DNA of 64,000 bases from Diplocarpon mali (GCA_024741835.1 JAENRP010000051.1:62001-126000), one strand, 5' to 3'. Counted from the first letter of the stretch, positions 46,725 to 58,212 are shown. Numbers and translations: made by a program. Notes: generated by a model not told the origin, from the sequence alone.

Positions 46725-47870
46725 GTTGACTCTAAAACAAGAATCACTTGACGCTGTCCAAAACCCTTTCAATACCAACAAACAGTCAGCACGGTTTTTC
46801 ATTAAGTCATTAGAAACCGGCCTCCTCCCCAATCCGTCTTCACCTTTTTTATTGCCCCAGGACTGAGTAGATTCCAAATGATTAGAAGTAAATCATCGAA
46901 TCAGAGCATCCAGCCGCGTTTCTTTCCTCGAGACTACGAGAAAATGTAGAGTTAGTACGGAGCAGGGTGTCGGGGGGCTAGAGGGCTCTGAGGGCAATGT
47001 CAGAATCAAGATGAGGCTTGAATTTGAATATTTGATCTCCTGGTGGTTAAGCAAGCGCATCGCCTAGAATCTCTCTAGTCTGAAAAGAATCCGAGATGAA
47101 GTTATCCGTTCCCACTCTGCGGAAGCTTTTCCCTATTTCCTCAACTCTGGTTCAACATTCACACGTCCCAACATCCCACCACGGACATCCCGCAAGTCTT
47201 AACCTACTTATTTCCACTCCCCCAGTCCTCGCTACCCCGGCCGAGATTTTCCAGGATTGATTGGTCAGGCTGTGCGGTCGACAGGGATAGCGTCGCAGGT
47301 GGCCCTTATACCACTTACTACCCACCAACACTTCTTTCATTTTTGATGCAAGGGGAGTGCTACCTCCAGCTCGCAATGGACGACTCTTGATTCTTGATCC
47401 GGCATGTGGAGGCTTTGTTGCGCAGTATTCGAGCTGGGTATTCTGAGGGAGGGTAGGGCAGCGTCAAGTCTTACCTCACGCTTACGGTGCACTCTCTCCG
47501 ACTAGATTCCACCTGTCGGCTATCTCGTCTATTCCCGTTGACAGAATCTAAAGATGTAGATTCTGAGTTCTATGGAGCTGCAGGAGTATATATACAGGGT
47601 ATGATTACATAAGCCTTAATATCCAATCCTTGTATATTCTAACACCCGTGATCTGGGATTGGAAGCGGGTCTACGTCTGCGTCGGCTTTCTCTAAACTCC
47701 GCTGCACAGCGCCTGACGAGCCGCAGGTATATATACCACCACGTTCATCGTCGATACCTCCCTCGGTACCTCTCATCAGCTCATCTGTCTCCGGTGCGCA
47801 ACGATTCGAGATCTCTTCGACGGCTTGCTAGCGCCTCGCCTCGCATCGTAAAGACTCCTCATCAGACCTA
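46725..47870. other. Intergenic, no gene recognised
   Basis: Only short ORFs. The ORF at 47659-47871 is Arg/Ser/Leu-rich and looks like translated 5' UTR. Confidence 0.45.
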
Positions 47871-48311
47871 ATGGTATGTATCATTATCGTGGCAGCTTCG
47901 TGTCCGAAGGGGCAGATACGCATTCATTGGGGTGCTTGACTTTTTCGATCATCCAGAGACGAGATGGAACTAATCTTGAGGCTGGTATGTAGAATTTAGC
48001 TGGTGGATGATTCTTGTGCTGGCGTTTTGATGGATCATTACTGGTCTCTCTCTTTTTTTCTTTTTTTCTTCCAGAGTTACTAATGCTGTGTTTAATATGT
48101 CGGATTAGATTGTGTTTACCGAGCCGGTAAGTATTAATACTCAGTACGACATTCCATTCAATCCGATATATACCATATTTGCACTAAGTGATGAATCATA
48201 GGCTACGCTGTTGGTCTTCTAAAGCAGAGACTTTCTTCCACTCGATGGGACTCGGTATTTTCAGAACATGGTTCTAGAATCTTGTCAATGCTCCCTCAAA
48301 AAGGTCACTAG
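47871..48311 (+). CDS. Possible four-exon mini-gene (52 aa)
   Basis: Three introns with strong signals lie in a row: 47874-47956 (GTATGT...CAG with GCTTGAC), 47985-48108 (GTATGT...TAG with branch-like TTACTAAT), and 48127-48201 (GTAAGT...TAG). The exons are tiny: ATG alone, then 28 nt, 18 nt and 110 nt. Joined, they are open as MRRDGTNLEADCVYRAGYAV and on to a TAG at 48311. A competing reading of the same exons starts at the ATG at 47964 and gives a short protein ending IVFTEPATLLVF, so the true frame is undecided. No family is recognised. The splice sites are the real evidence; the protein is a hypothesis. Confidence 0.3.
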
Positions 48312-48410
48312 ATACAGGTTTATCTTTCAAGCATGTTCCATATATTTCCCCTTCTCCCTTTAACATTATAAACAAGTCAAAACAAACTGTTAAAGGGTAT
48401 CGCTCATCAC

Positions 48411-50267
48411 CTACGCCTTTGCAGTTGAATACTTCCACCCCTGTAAGTTATTGTCCAGGCTCTTCTCCAAGCTCGCTCTATACTCCGGCATACCACCAGC
48501 CCCTAATCAAGTCAGTCTAGAGCCTCGAGAAGCGCAGAGTTCAATTGCGAAAGGGAAACTCACAGTACAAAGGCTCGACCTTCCTCCCCGGAATATTCGC
48601 TGCCTGGTACCAGCTCTTGGCCAGCGGGAATAGCGTCTTGTTCCACTTCTCATGCATCCTCTTCGTCCAGTCTTCTTCCGTCTCGGCTGTGCTCTCCAGA
48701 CGGGTAATGCCCTTCTCCGTCGCGAGCTTGATCGCATTCGCCACAAACTCGGCTTGGAATTGAGTACAGCTCGGTCCGTTGCTGAAGGCCGTCGGAGCCT
48801 GCGGCCCGTACAGGAAGAACATGTTTGGAAATGTGGGGATCGCGATGCCCATGCTCGTCTTTGTGCCGTCTTTCCACTGGAACTGAATTAGTCTTGGCCT
48901 GTATAATGCTTGAGGGTTCTCGAATCTGGAGACATGTCATGCAAGCCAAGATCTGAACACACTTCGCAACAAGGATGGAGGAAGTTTACGTACATGATCT
49001 GCGATCGTCCCCCCGGTCGTCCCCCGGATGTCAAGCTGCGCGAGAGAGCCAGTGACGGAGTCGAAACCAGTAGCCAGGACCAAGATATCGAGCTCCTCGA
49101 AGCCATCTTTGTGCCTCAAACCCGTTTCTGTGACTTCCAAGATCGGAGACTTGTTGACGTCGAGGATCTTGACGTTGTCCTGGCTCATAACTTCGTAGTA
49201 GTGCTGCTCCAGCGAAGGACGCTTGGTGCCCCACGGATGCGGCGGGTTGGCGGGGGCGAGAATCTCGGCTTTCTGGGGATCCTTGATGCGTTCGAGGACT
49301 TTCTTGCGCCAGAACTTGTAGGCCTCGTCGTTGGCCTTTTGGTCAAAAAGCATATCTTTGTAGGCGCCGAGCCAGAAGCGAAAGCCGCCCTGGGCCCACA
49401 TATCCTCGAAGAAGGCTTCCCGCTGCTCGGGAGTGTCGTCTAGTGTGTTTACTGGGTGGAAATCGTATGTGAAGCCGGAGAAGGTGCCCCGCGTGGCTTG
49501 AAACTGCTTCTCGTAGAAACCGGAATCTTTCTTCTTCTGCTCTTCCTCGGTGTCGAGCTTGTGTTGGCGCATAGGGAGGCAGAGGTTGGGCGTTCGCAGG
49601 AAGACGGTCAGGTTCTTGACTTTGGGGCCGATTTCCTGGGCGACCTGGATGCCGGATGCGCCTGTACCGATGATGCCCACCCGCTTGCCTTTCATGGCGA
49701 CGTCGTGCTGAGGCCATACGGCAGTGTGATAGACCGCGCCCTTGAAGTCACCGAGGTTCTTGACGGGCGGGGTGTATTTCTTCGAGGCAAATCCGATGCA
49801 TGGCACAAACCACTTGCAAGACACCTCGGTTCCGTCCGCACACTCCACAGTCCAGCGGTTGGTAGCCTCGTCGAACACGGCACTGTCGACGTGCTTGTTG
49901 AACTCGGTGTCCTTCTTCACTTGCCACTTATCTTCTACGTGATCAAAGTACCGCCGGAGCTCCTTCCAGCCCGCGTATCTCTCCTTGAATGTGAAGTCTT
50001 TCCACAGCTCCTCGTCGAAGAGCTGGTAGATAGGTGTGTCGCTGTCGACACGCGCTCCTGGATAGCAGTTCCAGTACCAGATTCCTCCACTCGCGGCACC
50101 CTTTTCAAAAATCTTGACTTTGAGGCCTTGCTTCCGAAGCCTGAAAAGTCAATACTTGTTCCTGTTATGGTTTTTAGAAAGTCCTACTTATTGAGCATAG
50201 TAAACGACCCGAACCCGGCTCCTACAAGGAGGACATCAAGTTCCTCTGTTGGCTGAATCGACCCCAT
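48411..50267 (-). CDS. Flavin-dependent Baeyer-Villiger monooxygenase
   Basis: FAD- and NADPH-dependent enzyme expected to insert oxygen next to a ketone, giving an ester or lactone; the substrate is unknown. Four exons, 50267-50188, 50140-48994, 48876-48564 and 48502-48411, make 543 aa. The introns are 50141-50187, 48877-48993 and 48503-48563. Motifs in order: VLLVGAGFGSF (FAD dinucleotide fold, residues 12-22), GGIWYWNCYPGARVD (45-59), the Baeyer-Villiger fingerprint FKGAVYHTAVWP (159-170), GIIGTGASGIQ (NADP fold, 182-192) and DILVLATGFDSVTG (ATG motif). Then come WKDGTKTSMGIAIPTFPN, formed exactly at the third-exon junction, and a C-terminus reading LYWAGGMPEYRASLEKSL, formed at the last junction. 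No defect is seen. It has no biosynthetic neighbours, so a role in secondary metabolism or in breakdown of cyclic ketones cannot be chosen. Confidence 0.93.
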
Positions 50268-52226
50268 GGTTGTGCTATGAGTCTTTAGGTTTTCTGTTCT
50301 TCTTGTTCTATGTGGAAGGAAAATCGAATTCGGTCGGCTCGAATCTGGCCAGCCCAAGGTACGGTCACTGTATATATAGTGATGGTATCCGGCAACGACC
50401 AAAGTCCAGACGCGGAATAAGACCGAGGCGCTGCCCAACCCTGTCTCTCACTGGTGCGTCCTTTTGTTAACAATGCAGCTGATTTTTTCCATCTCAAAAT
50501 AAGAGGTTGATTGAGGGGTACGTAACAGGCATATAGTCTACAGTAACGGACTAAGCTACATCTGGAAGAGCCGTCTGTAGATCCTAGCCAGCTGGCCCTC
50601 AGATCCTAACCCACCAGTCTACCCCGCGCATCGGGAACCCTAGAAGCGGCGGTGGCTGACGGCGGAGAGAGAGTGCTTTGGAAAGAGGCGTATAGAGTAG
50701 TGAGAGCTCTACGCGCCAGGTTTGAAGTTAAGTCGCCGGATTCATGCTCAGTTCCTGCACCATTCTTCTCGGGCTACTTTCCTCAACAACAATCCAAAAA
50801 TCAAGAGAACTTTATGAAATGACGCGGTAATTTCCCTACTTAGAATCCGAATACCAAAAGAGCGTCTGGAAACGATGCGGATACGATTCTGTGGAAGTCA
50901 AGACCCCCACGGTTTCTCACGCAACCTCTGTTATAGATCGTTGGGTATAGGTCGTCAATGCCAGTGGAACTACGTGCATACAAGCTCGTGCGAATCAAAA
51001 CAAACAAGCGGATGCGGGGATGCGGGGACACGGGGTAGTAGAGTGCCACGGACTGTGCACCGAGAGAAGGTTTCCGCTGCCATCTTCTCGGCTCACTTGC
51101 CATTCTTTCAGACTACCGCACTTCACCTACCTAGTACCTGTTCCCAAGGTACCACATGATATCCAGTGGTCAATGCAAGTATCAGGCTACAACCTTATGA
51201 TAAGCGAACTGCTTCATCCAGCCCGGCCTTTGATTTTTCCAGGAACCCAACTAGACATGCTCTCTGCCTTGGAAACTGGAAAGGGGCAACTCCAAAAGTA
51301 AGCGGTCGCAAAGAGATACCGGGTGAGAACAGTCGACAAGTCTTGTCAGTCCCTCCAAACTGCCCATCCAAGCCAGGAGGTGGTGTTGTGCGGTTGGAGA
51401 ACCCGTATGAAGCCAACCCTACCGAAGATGATCCAAACTCGAGAGCCATCAACTGATCAAATCTTTCTGGGAAACGCCCCCCTCCCCTGCTCGACATCCC
51501 CCACCTCCCTCCGCGCGCGCACTACGGGATCGATCTCGGCGCTCTGTCGGGGTTCGGTATGCCCTCACTCCGCCCCCATGCGGACAAGGGAGAGACCCTC
51601 GAACAGTTACAGAGATCAGAAGTGTGCGCTGACGTTGGGTCGCGGTCTGCTTCGTTACAGGCCAAACAAACAAAAACCACGTTAGCGTACGACCAAGGGT
51701 GATCAAGGGTGCTTATGCAGAGCCGGGTTACGGATACTTTCATATGGTGTTTCTTTGGCCGGCGACGAAGTCAGGCATCAAGAGAGTACAGTTTAGACGG
51801 CCCTACTGAGTAGAGTGCTGACTGTAGACTGGTCTGCTATCAACAGAGAAAGTTATCCGCCTCCCGCTAATCTCCGCTCCACACCTCCACCATCGCCATG
51901 GTAACGGTCAGAATAAATGATTACTCGCCACGTGATACTATCCCAACATTGTCGATTAAAAGTTGATTATGTTTTCATTAGTAAGAAACAGACCAGGCTT
52001 GGGGGCAAAGGAAGCAATCAGGTTAAATTGACAAAAGTTGCTGAAACGTGACACTTCTAGTCTTGGTATGGCCTATCTCCAGCTCGCTCCAGGTCCACAT
52101 GACCAACATGTGATACGTAATAGTGCATAAAGTTTGATATATACGACGGAAAGTATCGTTGCCGATTCCAGCACTTGGCCCTGTTTCCGCCTTTTTTCGC
52201 CTACAAGCCCGAAGACATACTTAGTC
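50268..52226. other. Intergenic upstream of the monooxygenase
   Basis: The first few hundred bases are the promoter and 5' UTR of the monooxygenase. The rest has overlapping short ORFs without motifs. Confidence 0.5.
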
Positions 52227-52488
52227 CATGGCGAAATAATCTGAGGTTTTCTGTCTGTGCGCTATACTAGAACTTTCTTTTGTGCAGGGGTTTCGACAGG
52301 GGGTACTTGAAGCTTAGGAATCAATAACAGTTGAGATAATTAGATATTTGATTAGGGAAATGCCAAATAGATGTAAAGCAGTGATTGACGCAAAAGGTGG
52401 CTATATAAAATACTAAGGAATTTAATAAAAGCAGCATTGCCAAGAATCTAGTGTGCACAGACAGGGAACCTCAGATTATTACGCCCTG
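52227..52488 (+). mobile_element. Tc1/mariner-like element, 262-bp deletion derivative
   Basis: The left end reads CATGGCGAAATAATCTGAGG, then TTTTCTGTCTGTGCGC. The right end is the inverse, GTGCACAGACAGGGAACCTC then AGATTATTACGCCCTG, followed by TA. Inside, 52360-52416 encodes MPNRCKAVIDAKGGYIKY and a stop, the transposase C-terminus. Sequence next to the left end (TTCTTTTGTGCAGGGG) also matches the corresponding part of the 8.9-kb relic. More than 1 kb of transposase is missing, so the element is MITE-like and non-autonomous. Confidence 0.85.
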
Positions 52489-53342
52489 TACGAAGTATAT
52501 GCCAGGTCGCGTCGTATTTGGGTGCTGGCTAGCAACGGAGCCAATACGTAAGACCGAGCTACCTTACCTTAGGGAGCCACTTCCAGTATCAGGTGATGAG
52601 ACAAGCGAGCGGAGCTCATGTAAAGACCTGCCCCCGTTAGTAGCTCGTCTCTGTATTAAACCCTCGTACCCAGTCCTCCTATATTGCTATTAATATCTGT
52701 ATCGATATTCGTCTCTCTGTTCGTGCTATTGATTCAAAATTCGTACGAAGTCCTCGCAGCTCAAAGACTGAGGATGATCTTGAAACTTGTTTTTTTTTTA
52801 CATCTAACGCACTACGCGCGACCGCAGAAGCGCTTTTCCCATAGTGCCAAGATCTCTCGAAGGGTATTTAGAAGTATAGAGACGAGGAAGTACATTCGAC
52901 CAACATGACTTAACTGGACAAGAATCCAAATGTTGCTCAAAGGCGGCCGAAGCTGTTTCCCAACGCTCTTTGACGGCTAGTTAAGATATTGCGAAATCAG
53001 ATAGTCAAGGCGATGTGTTTTATAGCAAGGTAAGGCTACTAGAGGCTTGTAGTCCTGGGCAGTATAAGTTGCGGTAAATGCTTCCTTAATCGACGAAGCT
53101 ATTCTTGTCGCCTGAAAAGGAGTCTTTATGTGTTAATACCACATAACTTGCCGTATGTAACTAGCAGCTTACTTAACACCAAAATAATGAATGTAAGAGG
53201 AGGTATATAAGTATAATATTATCACTCGCAAATACTGTTCAAGACTTCTTGAGTATTTTGGAGAGCATTTCAGAAGTGTGGCGTTAAACTCCGGGAAAAA
53301 AATGAAACGAAGCTAGGGAAACTATAACGTAGACTATAGAGA
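52489..53342. other. Intergenic, no gene recognised
   Basis: Short ORFs at 52451-52908 include the terminal repeat of the Tc1 relic and have no motif. AT-rich. Confidence 0.5.
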
Positions 53343-53505
53343 TGTTGCGCTATGAGGAGCCTCAGGCTCCGAGGACTGGCTTATGTAATGAGCCCCTGAA
53401 GTGGCCACGGAGCACTTCTATAAAAGGAGCTCAGATATATAGTTAGATTAAAATTTTACAAGCTTCTGCCACTACTAAGAATCAACCTCTGAATACAGTT
53501 CGACA
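53343..53505 (+). mobile_element. Complete solo LTR with 5-bp target duplication
   Basis: Runs TGTTGCGC to TTCGACA (163 bp) and contains CTTCTATAAAAGGAGCTC, a TATA box placed as in an LTR promoter. It is flanked by AGAGA at 53338-53342 and AGAGA at 53506-53510. This is the best preserved of three copies and defines the family ends (TGTTG...CGACA). Confidence 0.92.
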
Positions 53506-53759
53506 AGAGATTATAGTAATACTATATGATATATATTCAGCTTGCGCACAGCTATCAATAACAAGTATTTGTTTATACCTTGATAAAGATTGCATGAGTA
53601 TCACAAGTACTCGAGGTTTAGAGCCAAGATCAAGTCCTTTCGATTATAGAATAATGAAACCCTAAGTCAAATAAAGCTAGAACTTTTTCAAAAAGTTGAA
53701 TTATATAGTTTCCGCGATTACCTTTTTAATAAGTACCTTTTACTTTCGACCTCTACCTG

Positions 53760-54510
53760 CGTACTTTGGGATTGTTTTTTTTACTGTTTTGTTTTCCTTT
53801 TAAAATGCTATATTAGTTCTAAACTATATGGCACCAGCGGCAAACGCTATATTCGGATTAGGTATAAGGAGAAAACTAGTGTGAAAAACTCCTTGCGATT
53901 CATGATTCAGCCTATTAAATTTATGCTTCCCGATTCCTTAAATAAGATTCTAATCTATACCTTAGTTGATAATTATTCCTTGAAGTCTTAGACGAGTACG
54001 TTCTTTGAAGGCGTCTTAATAAATAAAATCGTCCTAGGTTCTCTATTCTAAGATAAGCCCTTTATACTAATAGCGGCATTCTATTTGATCCTATTAAGCG
54101 TCTTGCCAGTCGGCGGCAGCTCTCGAATAGAACCCTTCTTATCGAAGATATATGAAATTATTAAAATGTATCCTTTTCCCTCTTAACCTCCTCCTCCTCC
54201 TTTACTTTAGGTCGCCTTTTGCCTCTTTTTATCCTTTACTAAGTCTTTCTTCTAGTCGTAGGTATATATTTAAATAATCCTAGAGTACGCAAGGAAAGGT
54301 CAAAAGTAAAGGGTATTTATAGAAGAGTTAGTAAAGAAAGTTCAAAAATTTCATTCTAAAATTTCCGATAATTACAGCTTCATTCGACTCAGGGTTTGAT
54401 TAATTCGCAATCGAAAGGACTAAGTCTCTGCTCCGCAGCATCTCTTGAAAGAATGTGCAGGTTCTTAAGGGACACCGCGTATAGGTGTTGAGCCGTCGTC
54501 TCCCTTTAAA
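53760..54510 (+). repeat. Family Y repeat, copy C
   Basis: The most complete plus-strand copy. Start AATGCTATATTAGTTCTAAA, then AGGAGAAAACTAGTG, TTCTAATCTATACCTTAGTTG, TAATAAATAAAATCGTCC, TACTAATAGCGGC, CCAGTCGGCGGCAGC, a pyrimidine-rich block, TAGTCGTAGGTATATATTTA, GAGTACGCAAG and an end at CACCGCGTATAGGTG then CGTCGTCTCCC. No ORF of note. Confidence 0.8.
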
Positions 54511-54529
54511 AAAATTTCAGTACATAGTT

Positions 54530-55020
54530 ATGAGAAGAGAAAGGGCTTAATAAAAAATATAAGGAGGAGTGAGGCAAGTTATAGAACATAAGGAGAAAGA
54601 GACGAAAGGATATATTTCAAAGTCTGATAGCTTTCGGAGACTTTCTTCTCCAAAAGCTAAAGCTAATTAACAGGGTTATAACCTATAGTTGCTGCAGACT
54701 AGTAAGACGCTTAATATAATATAGTAAATAGCCGCTATTAGTGAGCAGGGCTTATCTTAGAATATGGAACCTAAGGTGATTTTATTTGCTCTGGCGTCTT
54801 GAAAATATACTCGCCTAAGATCTGATAGGAATAACTATTATTTAACAAATAGGTTAAACTCATATTTCAAGGATTAGGGCCACTAGGTATAAAGGGCTAA
54901 ATACTAAATTCAAGGGGTTCTCATATCACTTTCTCCCTATACTTAGTCCGATTACAGCGTTTTACATTTACTCTTTATAGCCTGGAACTTATGGTATACT
55001 AAGAGAATAGAAATTCCTCA
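54530..55020 (-). repeat. Family Y repeat, copy D, opposed to copy C
   Basis: The plus strand carries, reversed, the blocks of copy C: GACTAGTAAGACGCTTAAT, AATAGCCGCTATTAG, GGGCTTATCTTAGAATA, ATACTCGCCTAAGATC, TAGCCTGGAACTTATGGTATA. With copy C it makes a 1.2-kb inverted pair with almost no spacer. Confidence 0.75.
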
Positions 55021-57245
55021 AATGTTGACTAATTAATTAAAAAAATGCACTAAGAAAGTTCAATCGGCTGTTTCCTAAATTTTTCTCTTTAAGGGGACAG
55101 AACAGTCTATAATGTAATTCGAGCTCGCTAGCTCGTCTTGATGAATCAGACGATTTCGAAGATACCCCCTTAAGAGCTCTACTTATTTCGATTCTATTTT
55201 TTAGCCCCCTCTCCTCACGTAGATATTTAAGAGAGACGGAGACTCACTGCTTCTACTTTGTAGTTATCTATCCTGCTCTTTGAATACATGCCTTTGATTA
55301 TGTTCGCCCTCGGAGTCTGTTTATATTTTCTAATATATGTTTGTAGAGTCTAATAGAAATAAAACACACTGAGGTAATTATTATACTTATAGTTAAGTAG
55401 GAAGATATCTGTAAATAGACTTTACAAAAGAGTAATTACTAGGTGTGGGAAATGGAATCAGAGGCATGGGTTGTAATATGTACCAAATCATTTGATATTG
55501 ATGCAAGTGATTGACTTGTGTGATATACGAAAGCTCCCTCTTGCTACTCCAGATTGCAAGCACTTGATATTAGTAGGCTACATCGAAGCAAAAGTGAGGT
55601 TGACTATACAGGCCAGCTCAAAGACCGAAATAGTGTGGATGATATCTCTTGAACTTTCTGCAAGCGGCCTTTAAAGATTATTCTTAATTACTCTCAATAC
55701 CTAGTTGGTATATATCCATCTTTTGGGCTCATAAATATGTTAAATATACAATTACCTCTATATTTGTGTATGATTTACTGCCCGGTTGAGATGGCTACCC
55801 CTTGACTTGATAGTTTGGATAAGATTCAAAATGCAATCTAAAGGCTCAAAGGTAGATTGCATTGTGACAGCATATCTTCAGCGTTATTAAGCAACGTGGA
55901 AATATTCCGGTAGTGTTTTGCTACCGGGGCTCCCCGATATGTCTGGCTTCGGAATTAGTGAAGGCCACAACCATGACCATGTATGATTTTTGAACCAGGT
56001 ATATATGTAATGCTTGCATTTCACAAACCTCGGACCGCAGAACGGTCGCTACAAACTTGCTTGCATGCGGTGTAGTCTCAAGCGACTACCTCGCCTGAAC
56101 AGTACCTGGCCAAATGCAGATCAGCCACCGAATCCTTTACAAAAAAAGAACAGAACTTGAAACAGATATTCCGATTCAAGTAAGCGTTCGTTCCAAGGTT
56201 TTCAAGGTTCCATTGATTTGGTAGTCTCAGGTCGCTTGTCTAAACAAGCACTCGCTTATTTGATTGTACAATACCTTTCAGGTACGTAGTAATGTGGAAC
56301 CATGAACCCCATATGAAGAAAGGAAGCTCTTGATATAAAGCTTGATAGTTCTTGACATCATTAGAAATAGTTAAAATTGAACTTATTATTATTCTCAAAC
56401 GTGTATTCTTCCAGCGACTATGATCTCTTGATGTTTCTCTAAAGCTCCGGTTGATTTTCGAGCAGAAGAGCGTGGTAAACCTAACGTCTCGCATTCAGAA
56501 ACATCCAGCAGGGATCGTATTCCAGCTACCAGCCTTTTGGGATCCCCAGGTACGTTCGGAGCAGGTTCCGTCTGGAAGTGCCAGAGAATTCTGCGCATAT
56601 CATCTATTCTTCCTCGTCTTGTTGGGAGTATGATTTTACCTGGTCCTGGAGCCCCAAATCAGGTGTTGAGCTCGGCGATCGCCGAATCCATTGAGTTCGG
56701 GGCTCTGCCTCGGAAACTAAAATCTCCTGCGGGGTCGCCCGACATTCTGGAACGTTTCCAGGAGCGCGACAGCAGTCTCGCAAGCTGTCCAATGACCGAC
56801 GTCTAAGCGTGTGAATTCTCGCATTTTTTCACCTGAATCAATGCACACCTCGCCATTACACACTGCGCCAGTTAGCTGGCGAAGCTTTGTTGTTTCAGCG
56901 TTGAGACTCGATGACAGCCGCCAAGTCACTCCATCGAAGAATCCGAACCAGGTCGCGGGTTTTGATCATGCTCCAACCATTGGGCGAACGCACAAACTTG
57001 ATCTACTTCAGTGAAAAGCAGTCGCTGATACTGATGTCTGGCATGGGACGGCACCCCTGGCAGTCTTCTCTCGCAAGACTATGCGACGAAAGTTTCGCCG
57101 CGTTCGAGCTGCCAAACGACCTTCGGACTTTGGACGATTCGCTCTCCTGAATCTAAGTTTAAATTGCTCATATAATATGTTGGAGACGCTGCCCGGATAT
57201 TGAACAAAGCAGCCATTCATTAACAACCACAACTCTCTTTACACA
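55021..57245. other. Intergenic upstream of the Zn2Cys6 gene
   Basis: 55.0-56.4 kb is AT-rich and empty. 56.45-57.15 kb has higher GC and overlapping ORFs on both strands without motifs; it is more likely 5' flank or old debris than a gene. Confidence 0.45.
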
Positions 57246-58212
57246 ATGGATTCATACAACCGACACACTTCTTCAGTATCCAAAAATACCCCTGCCAAGC
57301 GACGGCCTGGTGCTTGTGAGTTCTGCAAGGTTAGGAAAGTGAAATGTAAGCAGCCAGATTTCATGACGATATTGTGAGGATTTGACTGATAATAACACAG
57401 GTGACGGAAAGCAGCGTTGCTCCAAATGCGTCGTGTGTAGAGTGAAAATACTTGCAACTTAGTGTTTGACTCTAACAATTTTTAGGAGAACGGCAACCAA
57501 TGCATTTATCTTCCCCGTAAGAAGCGGAGGCCAGGCCGTAAGTATCCTCGCGTTAAACACCTAACCCACCCACCTCTGAGCATTGGCTGATGTATCGATT
57601 TTCAACAGCTGTCCGCAAGTCAACACCAAGTTCTCAAGAGAGCGAGTATCAATATAATAAGAGACCCGGATCAACCAGCGAACCGGAAAGCCCAGTAATC
57701 GGGCAATATTTTAGGGGATCATCTTCGTTCGGGACGCCAACCCCACCATCAACCCCGCCCCTTTTCGAGTCGCACTCTGGAAACCTGATGTTCTCGGATC
57801 TTACCCCTGAAATGCCTGGAGAGGATTGGTACTTTGCCAGTCAAATGTACCCTATGGATGCAAGGACAGATCACAGCATGCCCGATACATCCATTCCATA
57901 CTGCGACCGGCTTGACTTCTGGGCCAACACTGATTCGGAAATATGTCAACCGCAACCAGAATATCCTTTGAATCAACTTCCAAACTGCTACAACAGTACG
58001 TAAATCCATTCTTGATCGTTCAACAAGCAGCTAATTTAGTATCAGATCCCGCAAATGTCGACGTTTCGAACACGTCGCAGTACTACATGGCAAGCCCGAG
58101 AGGCTATGAAGGGTTACCAACGGAACAAAATGATTTTCAACAATTGCTATCTTTCACTCCAGATGGTTACTGGGGAACTCCGGACGAAATATATATGCGA
58201 AAATGTTTCTAA
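57246..58212 (+). CDS. Short Zn2Cys6 zinc-cluster protein
   Basis: Five exons, 57246-57345, 57401-57432, 57486-57537, 57609-57995 and 58040-58212, give 247 aa. The introns are 55, 53, 71 and 44 nt, all GT-AG. Splicing assembles a full zinc cluster at residues 24-50: C24-x2-C27-x6-C34-x5-C40-x2-C43-x6-C50, with RKVKC before C34 as in the family. The first intron interrupts the C34 codon. A basic KKRRPG follows. Downstream, the protein is Ser/Pro/Thr-rich (GTPTPPSTPPLFESHS) and acidic/aromatic (EMPGEDWYFASQMYPMD), like an activation region. There is no fungal-trans (middle homology) domain, so at 247 aa it is much shorter than typical regulators of 500-900 aa. DNA binding, as a dimer on CGG-type sites, is family knowledge. 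The target genes are unknown and no cluster lies next to it. Confidence 0.85.

Noticed and set aside
49456..50256. 266-codon plus-strand ORF opposite the monooxygenase
   Set aside because: Antisense shadow of the FAD/NADP-binding exons, with no domain of its own.
56451..57150. Possible relic upstream of the zinc-cluster gene
   Set aside because: Compared all frames for P450, oxidoreductase and kinase motifs; none found, so left as intergenic.
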